Shown: one piece after another, positions 21,126 through 30,011 of the stretch
Numbering within the stretch: the stretch's first letter is position 1
Layout of the letters: each line of letters begins with the position of its first letter
Assembly (NCBI GenBank): GCA_023248635.1
Contig: JAHFED010000001.1
Location: 124,001-188,000 of the forward strand
From: Myxococcales bacterium
GTDB lineage: Bacteria > Myxococcota > UBA727 > VGSZ01
Reading direction: 5' to 3'
DNA length: 64,000 nucleotides
Made by a program: the position numbers and the translations under genes
Notes under the pieces: generated by a model
What the model was told of the DNA's origin: nothing
Databases searched by the model: none
The model's input: the letters and a program-made list of their open reading frames with translations, nothing else

Positions 21126-22433
21126 ATGGGCAACACGATCCAAAACGGCATCACCCGCCCCTACGTCGGACAGAACAGCCAGAGCATCACCGATGTCAAA
21201 CAGACCGGCGACAAGAAGAGCGGCGACGTCACCTCCCCTCAAAAGCCACAGGTGCTGCGGGCGTGGGCCTTCGAGCTGGCCGCCGACGGCACCACGGTCG
21301 CGCCCCCACCGGCGAATGCCCCCCGCCGCGATCCCGTGGTCATCGAGCTCGGTCAGATCGAAGTTGGGACCCGCATCGAGGTGATTTCCCTCTCCGACAA
21401 CCCTCAGGCCGAATTCAGCGAGCTGTGCAAAGGCGAGGTCTTCGAGCTCCCACTGACCGGCTACGACGTCGGCAACCGCCGCGGCTCGGTGGCCCTCAAC
21501 GCCGAGCAGATGAAGGAGAAGGGCATCGTCGCCGGCGAGCGCCTGATGCTTCGTCAGGTCGACAAAGACGGCAACGCCTCCGAGGCGGTGCACGTCTTCC
21601 TCGACCCCAATGGCTGGGCGAACCAGACCCTCAACGAACCCGTGCAGGGGGGCGGCACCCAGCAAGTGCGCGGTCGGCAGATCGACGTCGCCGTCGGCGT
21701 CATCAACCTCCAGGGCAACCCCAACCCCGGCAAGACCGACCGCGTGTTGGGCAAGGCCACCGTCGACCAATCGGCCCCGAAACTCGTCGAAGGCAACGTC
21801 TCCGTCGTTTCAGACCAGCTCTCCAAAGCGGAGCACGATCTGCTGAAGGGCTACGTCGGCGCGATGCCCGTCCTCGTGGGGGCGGGAAATTACACCCTCG
21901 ACCAGATCAAGCAGACACTCGACGCCAATGCGGGCCCCTGGTCCGCCCACCCGACCTACAAGGCGCCCTACGACGTGCTCCGGGCCGTGCTCGCCGACTC
22001 TGCGCGCCTGGTCCAGTTCACCTCTGCCCTCGGCGCAGGCAGCGGGGCTGCTCCGACGGCCGCCAATGTCATTGACTGGGCGCAGGCGAGCGCCCTGGCC
22101 GCACTCGCCACCGAGCCGACCGCCACTTTCATCAAGCTCGACAAGGCCCTGGAGCCCGGCGTGACGGTGTCGGTGCAAAACAGCCGCACCGGCGAGGCGG
22201 TGAGCATCGGCCAAGGCGCAGAGGCCCGTTCGTCGGCTCTGGTGCTGCGCGACGTCAGAAACGGCGATCCCTTGATCCTGACCTACCGGGACCAGGCGGG
22301 AAACCCCGGCGCGCCCTATGGCTTTCGCTACGACCCGGCGTCCAAAGACGGCAAAGCAAAGTCCAACCCCCTCGACATCCGCCTGGGGGCTTTCAACCTG
22401 AAGCCCCAGCCGACCCCCACCCAGGGGACCTGA
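21126..22433 (+). CDS. Unrecognised 435-residue protein
   Basis: Start ATG at 21126 with AGAGGAG 5 nt upstream. An ATG at 21006 would add a leader with no matching ribosome site. There is no signal peptide or membrane helix. The N-terminus is polar (MGNTIQNGITRPYVGQNSQ). The centre has two Ig- or beta-barrel-like stretches ('VIELGQIEVGTRIEVISLSD', 'EKGIVAGERLMLRQVDKDG') and the C-terminal third is similar ('LVLRDVRNGDPLILTYRDQAG'). The paired 'GERLMLRQVDKDGN' and 'GDPLILTYRDQAGN' motifs suggest an internal duplication. I do not recognise the family. It diverges from the giant beta-helix gene, and 231 bp separate them. It converges on the traB-like gene across a multi-hairpin element. Confidence 0.75.
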   Translation: MGNTIQNGITRPYVGQNSQSITDVKQTGDKKSGDVTSPQKPQVLRAWAFELAADGTTVAPPPANAPRRDPVVIELGQIEVGTRIEVISLSDNPQAEFSELCKGEVFELPLTGYDVGNRRGSVALNAEQMKEKGIVAGERLMLRQVDKDGNASEAVHVFLDPNGWANQTLNEPVQGGGTQQVRGRQIDVAVGVINLQGNPNPGKTDRVLGKATVDQSAPKLVEGNVSVVSDQLSKAEHDLLKGYVGAMPVLVGAGNYTLDQIKQTLDANAGPWSAHPTYKAPYDVLRAVLADSARLVQFTSALGAGSGAAPTAANVIDWAQASALAALATEPTATFIKLDKALEPGVTVSVQNSRTGEAVSIGQGAEARSSALVLRDVRNGDPLILTYRDQAGNPGAPYGFRYDPASKDGKAKSNPLDIRLGAFNLKPQPTPTQGT

Positions 22434-22478
22434 GCGCAGCGCCCCCACTGCCCGCCTGAGGGCGAAGGACCAAATGGG

Positions 22479-22617
22479 CGCGCCTGCGAAACGCGGAGTT
22501 GGTGGTGGCTCCGGCGGCGCGGGGGAGGTCTGCCTCAGATCAGACCTCCCAGAAGAGCATCCCCGACGGAGCTGAACGAGGCCGGTCCGCGGTCGAAGTT
22601 CAGCGAGATCGGGGATC
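22479..22617 (+). repeat. Multi-hairpin intergenic element, copy 2 (short)
   Basis: This copy lacks hairpin A but keeps the core AACGCGGAGTTGGTGG and hairpins B and C. Hairpin B has the same ten-base arms with an 8-nt loop in place of 3 nt. Hairpin C keeps the CATCCCCGA/TCGGGGAT stem, and its inner stem is GGCCG/CGGTC with a G-U pair. The 3' boundary touches the stop codon of the minus-strand traB-like gene. The + gene on the other side ends at 22433, so this copy is also between convergent genes. Confidence 0.85.
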
Positions 22618-23371
22618 AGCCGATCTGAGCCAGCACCTGCTGGCGGATCTGGATGAACCAGTCGACGTCGGCGGCGCGGTCGGGGTCGGTGTCGAGCTGC
22701 CCCGCACGCGCGCGGGCAATGGCGTTCTCCAGCGCTTCTTTGAGCCCCGGTGGCCAGGTGCGCGAGACCTCGCGATCGGTCACCGCGCGCTTGGCCTCAT
22801 CGGACCAGTCGACGACGACGAAGCCCTCTTCTTCCAGCTGGCGTTGAAACTGTTGCACGTGCATGAAGCCCGCCGTGATCACCGCTCTCTTCGACGCTGG
22901 CAGATCGCGCTTCACCTGCTCGAACATGCGGCCCTGCCGGCCCTGCCAACCCCCGTCCCAGCCGGAGTCGACGCCGAAGACGCGCAGCCCGGCCTCCTTG
23001 GCGCAGTAGGCAACGAAGGGCATCTCGACCGGGCCTTCGCCCCAGCGGCCCGCGTCGACGGCGTCGCGCATCATCTCGATGAACACGGTGTCGGCGCCGA
23101 GCCCGGTCACGGCGGCTTTCACATGCCAGATCGAATAGGCCGGATCTTCATAGTGGTATTGATGGGTTGTCCCCACCAGGAACACAACCTGTTGGGTCGT
23201 CGGATGTCTCAGCTGCACCAGTTGCTGGGTGCGCACCTTGTCGGGGCGCAGCCGGAACTGAATGAACGTGAGCAGTCCCCGCACCGGCAGGCGACCAGAC
23301 GCAGCGCCAGCGACGACGGCGCCGACGAAGAGCAGGGCAGCACCCAGAGCGATGCGGCGTCCGAGCTTCAC
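22616..23371 (-). CDS. TraB/GumN-like membrane-anchored protein
   Basis: 251 residues from the GTG at 23371, 4 bp after the gltE-like stop. An N-terminal helix (ALGAALLFVGAVVAGAA) anchors or exports it. The rest has TraB/Tiki-superfamily features: a strand then the GTxH motif (VFLVGTTHQYHYED), 'ADTVFIEM' with a conserved-type Glu, and a C-terminal 'ITAGFMHVQQFQRQLEEEGF' resembling the family's G-x-H-x-x-G-L end. Relatives such as Tiki and TIKI-like enzymes are metallopeptidases, but the metal site here is only partly recognisable. It is last in a gltD-gltE-traB-like operon and may act on an envelope substrate of that complex. Family confidence is moderate. Confidence 0.6.
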   Translation of the reverse strand: MKLGRRIALGAALLFVGAVVAGAASGRLPVRGLLTFIQFRLRPDKVRTQQLVQLRHPTTQQVVFLVGTTHQYHYEDPAYSIWHVKAAVTGLGADTVFIEMMRDAVDAGRWGEGPVEMPFVAYCAKEAGLRVFGVDSGWDGGWQGRQGRMFEQVKRDLPASKRAVITAGFMHVQQFQRQLEEEGFVVVDWSDEAKRAVTDREVSRTWPPGLKEALENAIARARAGQLDTDPDRAADVDWFIQIRQQVLAQIG

Positions 23372-23375
23372 GAGC

Positions 23376-24764
23376 TCAGTGCGCCGCCGGTGCTGGGGCC
23401 GTCGGCGGGGTCTCCGGCGGGGCGGGGGCGGTCGGGGGGGCGGCGGCGGCAGCCGGAGCGGGAGCGGGAGCGGGAGCGGGCGGATTCTTCGCTTTTTCGG
23501 CGGCGTCTTTGTCGGCCTGTTCCTTTTCGGCGGCCTTCATCTGCTCCATCGCGCGGCCGGCGGCTTCCTTGGACTTGATCTCGACGTCGATGGCGGAGCA
23601 CTCGGCCTTCATGACATCTTTGTCATCCAGCTTGGAGCCCTTTGCATCCTTGTATTTATCGCACCAGGCCTTGGCTTCCGTGGTGTTGTTGAGTTGGAGC
23701 TTGTTGACCATGGCGATCTCGCCAATGGCCTCCGTCGCCGTCGGATCGATCTCCAGGGCCCGCTGCAGCTGGGTGATGACCTCGGGCGCCTTCTTGGCCT
23801 GGTCGTCGGGATTCATCGCGCCGGAGACGCCGGAAAGAGCCAGGCCGTAGCCGAGGTTTGCTTCGGGGTGCTTGGGCTCGAGCTTCATGGCGTCGGCGAA
23901 GTGCTTGGCGGCGTTTTTATAATCCCGGTAGCGCAGCGCGATGGAGGCGATGTTGAGGTGGGCCGCGAGGTTGTTCGGGTCGACGTCGACGGCCTTGTAG
24001 AAGAAGGACATGGCTTCGGGGTAGCGCTTCTTTTTCACCCGAATCATGCCCTGGTTGTTGAACAGGGCGGCGTCTTTGGGGTTCAGCTTCAGGGAGTTGA
24101 CGGCGATGGTCTCGGCGATGTCGTACCGGCCCTGGTCGAAGTAGACGAGGCTGAGGTTCTTGAGGGCGTCGGCGTTCTTTGGATCGCGCGAGAGCAGCGT
24201 CGTGCAGGCCTTGATGGCGTCGTCGTAGTTCTTCGAGAGGCGATACATCGTGATGAGGTTGTTGAGCAGCTCGGGATCGGGAGCCTTGTTGGCGTCCTTC
24301 TGCTTGGCGATCTCCTTTTCATACAGAGCAATGCCGGCGTCGTAGTTGCCCTGCTCCTTGTGCAGCAGCCCCAACAACAACACCACCTCGCGGGAGTCCG
24401 GCTGGGACTTCTGCAGCTCCGTGAGGATGGCCTTGGCGCCGTCGAATTCACCGAGCTTGAGCTGGGCCTGGGCCATGCCGACCTTGGCGTCGATGCTGCC
24501 GGGCTCCTTGGACAAAGCCGCCGCAAACTTGCCTTTGGCATCGGTGGCCCGGCCCTCTTTCAGGAGCTTGGTACCGTCGGCCACGAGGGCGCCGGCGGTG
24601 TCGGTCTTTGCCACCGGCTTGACGACCTCTTTGGGCTTCTCGACGACGGCGGTCTTGGGGGCCTCTTGCACCTTGGCAGGGGCCGTGGCGCAGCCGCCGA
24701 CGAGGCCGACGAGCAGCGAGACAAACCACGACAGCAAGCGAATCTTTGTCATTTTAATACTCAC
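23376..24764 (-). CDS. gltE: TPR lipoprotein resembling GltE/AglT of gliding motility
   Basis: 462 residues. The signal ends in LVGGC (lipobox). An Ala/Lys/Pro linker follows, then about nine TPR units spanning residues 70-400 (for example 'AHLNIASIALRYRDYKNAAKHFADAMKLEP'), then an Ala/Pro-rich tail (PAPAPAPAAAAAPP). In Myxococcus xanthus the outer-membrane TPR lipoprotein GltE (AglT) of similar size lies directly after the large TPR protein GltD (AgmU). The same pair occurs here with a 21-bp gap. That synteny plus size and architecture is the basis of the name; a TPR protein alone would not justify it. The expected place is the periplasmic face of the outer membrane in the Glt trans-envelope complex. 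Confidence 0.65.
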   Translation of the reverse strand: MSIKMTKIRLLSWFVSLLVGLVGGCATAPAKVQEAPKTAVVEKPKEVVKPVAKTDTAGALVADGTKLLKEGRATDAKGKFAAALSKEPGSIDAKVGMAQAQLKLGEFDGAKAILTELQKSQPDSREVVLLLGLLHKEQGNYDAGIALYEKEIAKQKDANKAPDPELLNNLITMYRLSKNYDDAIKACTTLLSRDPKNADALKNLSLVYFDQGRYDIAETIAVNSLKLNPKDAALFNNQGMIRVKKKRYPEAMSFFYKAVDVDPNNLAAHLNIASIALRYRDYKNAAKHFADAMKLEPKHPEANLGYGLALSGVSGAMNPDDQAKKAPEVITQLQRALEIDPTATEAIGEIAMVNKLQLNNTTEAKAWCDKYKDAKGSKLDDKDVMKAECSAIDVEIKSKEAAGRAMEQMKAAEKEQADKDAAEKAKNPPAPAPAPAPAAAAAPPTAPAPPETPPTAPAPAAH

Positions 24765-24785
24765 AGTTGGTGCGATTGCTGTCGA

Positions 24786-27700
24786 TCAGCGCGACGCGGT
24801 CTTGCCGGCATTGCCGTCGGAGGAAGATCCATAGAACGAGAGCTCATAAACGCGACCAAATTTGGCCGGCTTGAACTTCTTCAGCTTGTCCTCGATCTCG
24901 ATGGTGTAGGGGCTGTAGATGCCAAGGTCGAAGGCCTTGCCCAGCGCCGACTCCAACGCGAGGATGCCCTGTTCTTCGACGGGGAAGGCGATGTTCTCGA
25001 GCTCGGTGCGGAAGAGGTCGAGGGCCTCGGGGTTGTCGCGCAGCGCCGGCGGATCGGGCGCGTTGCGCAGCGTCGTCACGTAGTCGAGCAGGGCGTCGGC
25101 GGCGCGGCTGAGACCAGCGATGCCCCACTCGCCGTTGCCGTAGGCGAGGACGTCGAAGTACTTCTTGGCGATGATGTCGCGCTGCTTGAGCTTGTCGTCG
25201 AGGGCGGCCTTGACGAGCTGCATGGCCTTCTTGCCCGACGCACCGGCCTTGGCCTCAATCTGGATGGACTTGTAGGCGTTGAATTCGCGCTCGAGGGTCT
25301 GGAAAGCGCAGTAGCCGCCGGCCAGCTGTCCCGTCTCGGAGGCGCGCAGCTTGTCGTCGAGCTTTTTGTAGTTCGCCAGGATGCCCTCGCAGGCCTCGAG
25401 CATGTCCTTGTCACGCCCCGCCCGCTGCAGCGCGAGGGCCGTCTTGTAGCGAGCTCCCAACACCTGCACGGGCGTCGCGTTTTTGCCGTGGAGCTTCTCG
25501 AACTCGCCGTACATGGCAGAGGCGCGCTTCCAATCTTCCTGGTCTTCGTAGACCGCTGCCATGCGCAGATAGACGTCAGGAATATCCTTCTGCTTCGGGA
25601 AATCCTTGATATAACGCGCAAACATGCCAGTGGCGTTTTTTGTGTCACCGAGGCCAAGATAGAAGATGCCCGCGTTGTAGATGGAATCCGGCGCTTTCGG
25701 GTGGTCTTTGTACTTATCGGCGAAGCGCACGTTGCTCTCGGCGGCCTTAGGATAGTTCGCGACCTTCTCGTAGTAGGCGGCCAGGTTGAAGATCGAGGTC
25801 TCCTCGAGCTTGTTCTTGAGGTTGTCGCCGGCGGCGATCTCCTTGCTGTACTGCTTGAGGAGCTGATCGGCGGTGGCGATGGCGAGGTCGACCTGGTCCT
25901 CGGCCGCGTAGATCTGCTGGGCGTTGTACAGCGCAATCGGGGCGAACTCCGACGACGCAAACTCCTTGATGAAGCCCTCGAAGCGGGTGGCAGCCTCGAG
26001 CCCGAGGCGGGTCTTCTCCGCCTTGTCCGTGGTGGCGACGGCGGCCACGCGGACGGCGTCGACGTTCTTGAAGGTGGCGCCTTCCATGAACCGGGCGACG
26101 GCCTTGGCGAAGTCCTTGTCGCCCATCAGCTCCTTCTTCTTGGTGAAGTCGCGCGACCACTTCTCGAGAGCCGGGAAATTCTCGCGCGCCGCATAGGAGT
26201 CGAGAATCTGGTCGGCGCCTTTGCGCGCGGCCTCGCTGTCGGGCCAGCGCTCGATCAGCTCACCAAAGCGCTTCGCGGCTTCGTCGAAATGAAAATAGCC
26301 CTGGTAAATATAGGCCGACTTGAACTTGACGTTGATGAGCTCTTCCTTGAGCTTGGCGTCATTGTTGATTGCAGCTTGGGGCACGACGGCGACGTAGGCG
26401 TCGCAGGCGTTGGAGAGCGAGATTTCGTCGTCGGGGATCTTCTTGGGCTCGTACGACTCCATCTTGCACTGCCCCTTCTTGGCCTCGTCGGGGGAGCAGT
26501 AGTTGACCAGGGTCTGCTTCTTCTTTTCGATCTCGCCCTGCTTTTTGGGCGTGCACTTCTTGCCCTTCTTGACGTCGTCGTCGGTGCAGCTGTCGCTCTG
26601 CATCAGGCCCTTGTCGAACTTGGTCTCGGGCACTTTGTTGACGATCTTCTCCCAGGCGAGGACGGCGTTGTAGGCACAGGTGCGGGTGTAGTCGCCCTTG
26701 GCGTCGCGCTTCACGACGGCGTCGTATTGAGCGGCGGCGTCGCGCCACTTGCCCAAGTCCCACAACAGCTCGGCGTAGAAGAAGTTCAAACGATAGGCAT
26801 TCTCCGAATCCGGAAAGGCCTGAAGATACTGAGAATAGATGTCGGCGGCGGTTTCGTAGTCGTCGACCTTTTTGAACTTCTGGGCGAAGCGGTGGTAGTC
26901 GGTGACCAGCTCGCGCATGCGGTTTTCAGCGACGGTGCGGGCCCGGTCGACGAGGGCCGGGTTCGCTTCGTTTTTGCGCCACCACGAAGCACCTGGTCGG
27001 TAGAGCTCGACGAGACGCGTGACCTCTTTGCGCACCGCCGCCCGGTCGCCGAGGTTCGAGTAGGCCAACACGATCGACGACTGGAAGTCGGGGGCCTGGG
27101 TGTTGTCGGGATCGAGGTTGATCAACATCCGCAGCGTGTCGACCTCGAGAGCGTGCTTGCCCTGGTCTTTGTAGACCGCGGCCAGCTTGCCCGAGAGGCG
27201 GTAGGCTTCGACGGCGTTGGACTCCTTCTTTAGGTAATCGTAGGCCTCTTTGGTCGCGTCGAGGTGCGAATAGGTCAGCACCATGTCGTTGAGGGCTTCG
27301 CGCTTGAGATTGACGCCTTTGACGCCTTCTCCCTTGGGATTCGCCTTGTTTTCTTCGGCCACGACAGCCTTGAATTTTGTCAGAGCTTTGTCGAATTCCT
27401 GAGCGTTGTAGTCACACCAAGCCAACTTATAGCGGGCGTAGTTGTAGACGGACATGCGCTTGTCTTCGATGCCTTTGTCGTAAGCCTTTTGGTAGGCCTT
27501 CGTGGCCTTGGTCAGGTCGTTGGCCTTGAAGTAGTGCTCGCCGAGCGCGAGGTAGGCGTCGGAGACGTACTCGCTCTTGGGGTACTGCCGGATCAGCTGC
27601 GAGTAGTTGTCGATGGCCTCTTTGCTCTTGCCTGCTTCGTATTGGTTGAAGGCCATGATGAAGAGCACTTCGTCAAGGCGTGGATAGTTGGGGAATTTTT

Positions 27701-28241
27701 CCAAGATGATGGCATAATTTTGCAATGCCTGTTTTTTATAGGCATCTGATTCAGCAATAAAGCCGGTCAGCTGCGGCTCTTTCCCGCCGCGGCCGTTGTC
27801 GACCCACTTCTGGTAACTCTCGTCGAATTCTTTGAACTCTTTTTGATAGATGTACTTGGACTTGGCCCAGTAGATCTCAGCGAGCCGGAAGACGAGCTCC
27901 CCGCGGCGTTCGTCGTCGGGTTTGAGCTTGCCCAGCAGGGCCTTGATCTCATTGATGGTCTCGTCGCGCTTCTTCTCGGCCTTGGCGGAGTTCTCGAAGG
28001 CCTTCTCGCTGAAGGCCTCACGCTTGATGTTGGCGGGGCCCGTGGTGCGCAGCTCCTCCTTGGCAGGGGCGTCGCCGGCCTTTTTGTCCTCGGCCTTCTT
28101 TTCGTCGGCCTTGGGCGCTGCCTTCTTCTTCTTGGCCGCCCGTGCCGCCGCGATCGTCAACCCCTGGGGGCCGACGTCGACGGACGCGAGAGAGAAAGTC
28201 AGACCGGCGACGACGGCGAAGCGGAGAGCGGTCTTCGTCAT
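24786..28241 (-). CDS. gltD: Large periplasmic TPR protein resembling GltD/AgmU
   Basis: 1151 residues. The N-terminal export signal ends around AAARA. A Lys/Ala-rich charged linker follows, then TPR-like helical repeats along most of the length ('AIDNYSQLIRQYPKSEYVSDAYLALGEHYF', 'AADIYSQYLQAFPDSENAYRL', 'AAESNVRFADKYKDHPKAPDSIYNAG'). A Cys-containing insert lies near residues 540-620 ('SDSCTDDDVKKGKKC', 'LVNYCSPDEAKKGQC'), possibly disulphide-bonded. Size, periplasmic signal and position just upstream of a TPR lipoprotein match GltD (AgmU), a periplasmic part of the Myxococcus gliding and sporulation-coat transport machinery. It is first in a three-gene minus-strand operon and diverges from the lipoprotein-kinase unit, with 267 bp between. 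No other glt genes are visible in this window. Confidence 0.65.
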   Translation of the reverse strand: MTKTALRFAVVAGLTFSLASVDVGPQGLTIAAARAAKKKKAAPKADEKKAEDKKAGDAPAKEELRTTGPANIKREAFSEKAFENSAKAEKKRDETINEIKALLGKLKPDDERRGELVFRLAEIYWAKSKYIYQKEFKEFDESYQKWVDNGRGGKEPQLTGFIAESDAYKKQALQNYAIILEKFPNYPRLDEVLFIMAFNQYEAGKSKEAIDNYSQLIRQYPKSEYVSDAYLALGEHYFKANDLTKATKAYQKAYDKGIEDKRMSVYNYARYKLAWCDYNAQEFDKALTKFKAVVAEENKANPKGEGVKGVNLKREALNDMVLTYSHLDATKEAYDYLKKESNAVEAYRLSGKLAAVYKDQGKHALEVDTLRMLINLDPDNTQAPDFQSSIVLAYSNLGDRAAVRKEVTRLVELYRPGASWWRKNEANPALVDRARTVAENRMRELVTDYHRFAQKFKKVDDYETAADIYSQYLQAFPDSENAYRLNFFYAELLWDLGKWRDAAAQYDAVVKRDAKGDYTRTCAYNAVLAWEKIVNKVPETKFDKGLMQSDSCTDDDVKKGKKCTPKKQGEIEKKKQTLVNYCSPDEAKKGQCKMESYEPKKIPDDEISLSNACDAYVAVVPQAAINNDAKLKEELINVKFKSAYIYQGYFHFDEAAKRFGELIERWPDSEAARKGADQILDSYAARENFPALEKWSRDFTKKKELMGDKDFAKAVARFMEGATFKNVDAVRVAAVATTDKAEKTRLGLEAATRFEGFIKEFASSEFAPIALYNAQQIYAAEDQVDLAIATADQLLKQYSKEIAAGDNLKNKLEETSIFNLAAYYEKVANYPKAAESNVRFADKYKDHPKAPDSIYNAGIFYLGLGDTKNATGMFARYIKDFPKQKDIPDVYLRMAAVYEDQEDWKRASAMYGEFEKLHGKNATPVQVLGARYKTALALQRAGRDKDMLEACEGILANYKKLDDKLRASETGQLAGGYCAFQTLEREFNAYKSIQIEAKAGASGKKAMQLVKAALDDKLKQRDIIAKKYFDVLAYGNGEWGIAGLSRAADALLDYVTTLRNAPDPPALRDNPEALDLFRTELENIAFPVEEQGILALESALGKAFDLGIYSPYTIEIEDKLKKFKPAKFGRVYELSFYGSSSDGNAGKTASR

Positions 28242-28508
28242 GGGAGAGCAGGCTCCATCGGGGCGGGGTCTTTCACGGAGGAAAAGACCGGCAAGAGAGA
28301 GGGGGATCGGCCCCGGAACAGATGAGCCACTTCGAGGCGCCAGGGTCTCGCAGTGTTGGAGTCGGGACGTCCTTCGCGTCGCCGCGACGAACCCGCGCCA
28401 CCGTGGACGCGTGCCTTCGCCCTACGGAGATTTTCGAAGCCGAGCAACCCGGATCAACGGCGCGACGACGTCATCACGGCCCCTCCGCCCTCGGGAGGAT
28501 GTAGGTCA

Positions 28509-30011
28509 ATGACCCACTCCCGAGCGAGATGGATTCGGCGCGCCGGCCAGGGGGCAGCTTGGGAGCGGAGGCGAGAGCGCCTGGTCGCAGCCTGCCCGCA
28601 AGCGCGGGTTCTCGTTTTGGTGGTTGCCCGCACTGTACGGTGGGCTGTGCGCTGGCTGCTCCTCCTGTTGTCACTCCTGGGTGCCTGCGTGGCACCCCCC
28701 GCAGAGCGCGGCATCCCGCTCATCCCCGACGCCGTCGTCGACGTTGCTTTTGCCGAGCTCGGGCCCTTCGCCGAGCTGGTGTCGCGCTTGGCCGGCGCTG
28801 GGGTGTTGCCAGCAGAGACCGCCCTGCTCCAGCACGGGGGGCTGAAGGCCGGCGGCGTGGCGGCTCCCATCGTGGTGACCCTGCGGGAAAGCGGCGAAGT
28901 CGTCGTCGCCTCCCGCCTCGTCGACGCTGCCCGCTTTCAGGCTGCGCTGGCCTCCTGCCTGCCCGCCGGCGTGCGGCTCGAGCGTCGTTTTGGTCACGTC
29001 GATGCCGCCGTCGACGCCACTGGCTCGGTGCTGGCGCTGATCCGCGCCGACGACGGCCTCGTCTTCATCGTCGCGTCGCCGGTTGATGGCTGGGGGGCAG
29101 CGACGCTCATCGAGGCCTTGGGCACCGGCGCGCTGGCCACCCCGCGCCGCGCGCCCACGGGCACCCAGATCACCGGTGGCCCTGCCCTGGGGCACGAGAT
29201 CGGCGGGGTCGAGGGGCTCTCAGGCACCGTCGACGTCGACGGCGGCGACCTGCACATCTCACTGGCCGCACACCTGAGCGGGGCCCTCGCCGACCTCGCC
29301 AGCGGCCTATCGTCGTCGTCGCCGGCTTTTTCTTGCGTGGTCGAAGATGGAGCGGCCATCGCGCTGCGACTGCCGCCGCTGGGCGCTCAGGCGCTGGCCG
29401 GGCTGGTGGACGCCGACGCCGGACACCTGGACGGGTTCGAAGGCCGCGTGGTGCTGGCGCTGCACGAGCCGCCGCCAGGAACCCCCGTCATCGCCACCGA
29501 CCGGGCGACGTGGGCTTCCATTGTCGTCGCTGGGCGGCCGCGCGACGGGGGAGCGGCCGGCCTGCGCGAAACCCTGGCGAGCGCTGGCCCCGCTGCGGTG
29601 GCGCGCACCGTGGGAGCGCGGGCGGTGCAGGACATTCACGTCGCCGACAAGCCCTGGCGGCAGGTGAGCGCCGTCGTCGACGACGACGTCTTCGCCTTGG
29701 CCGTGGGCGCCCCGGTGATCGTGGATCGCGTCGCTGTGGGCAGCACCTGCGCGCAGGCGCCGCGCCGGCTCTTGTTCGTCGACGGGCCTCGGCTCTTGCG
29801 CATCGTGGGCCGGGCCGCTCCTGAGCTTCCCCTGCTGCGCTCTTTGGGAGTCGATGCTGCGGTGCTGCCGGCGACCGTCCGGGCGCTGACGGCCATCGAA
29901 CGGCTCGAGGTCGCTGCCGGGCCGCCCGATGCGCCCGTCGGCGCCCAAACAGACGTCGTCAACGTCGACATCGTGCTGAAGCTCAGGCCTGAGCCTGGCC
30001 AGGCCCGCTGA
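28509..30011 (+). CDS. Lipoprotein of unknown function in kinase operon
   Basis: 500 residues from the ATG at 28509, with GGGAGG 10 nt upstream. A GTG at 28620 is a strong alternative because it gives a normal-length signal (VVARTVRW, Leu run, LLGAC lipobox). The mature protein is rich in Ala, Val, Asp and Gly. It has repeated strand patterns ('HIVIV'-like, 'VVASRLVDAARFQAALASCLPAG', 'LVFIVASPVDGWGAATLIEAL') suggesting two related alpha/beta halves, perhaps distantly like DUF3352-type proteins. I do not recognise it firmly. Its TGA overlaps the ATG of the kinase gene, so it is probably co-expressed with it and could be an envelope partner or sensor, which is inference from context only. Confidence 0.7.
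   Translation: MTHSRARWIRRAGQGAAWERRRERLVAACPQARVLVLVVARTVRWAVRWLLLLLSLLGACVAPPAERGIPLIPDAVVDVAFAELGPFAELVSRLAGAGVLPAETALLQHGGLKAGGVAAPIVVTLRESGEVVVASRLVDAARFQAALASCLPAGVRLERRFGHVDAAVDATGSVLALIRADDGLVFIVASPVDGWGAATLIEALGTGALATPRRAPTGTQITGGPALGHEIGGVEGLSGTVDVDGGDLHISLAAHLSGALADLASGLSSSSPAFSCVVEDGAAIALRLPPLGAQALAGLVDADAGHLDGFEGRVVLALHEPPPGTPVIATDRATWASIVVAGRPRDGGAAGLRETLASAGPAAVARTVGARAVQDIHVADKPWRQVSAVVDDDVFALAVGAPVIVDRVAVGSTCAQAPRRLLFVDGPRLLRIVGRAAPELPLLRSLGVDAAVLPATVRALTAIERLEVAAGPPDAPVGAQTDVVNVDIVLKLRPEPGQAR

Noticed and set aside
23262-27233. 1323-residue plus-strand frame
   Set aside because: Antisense to gltE/gltD-like TPR genes. It is a Leu/Val/Gly-rich low-complexity frame with no motif.
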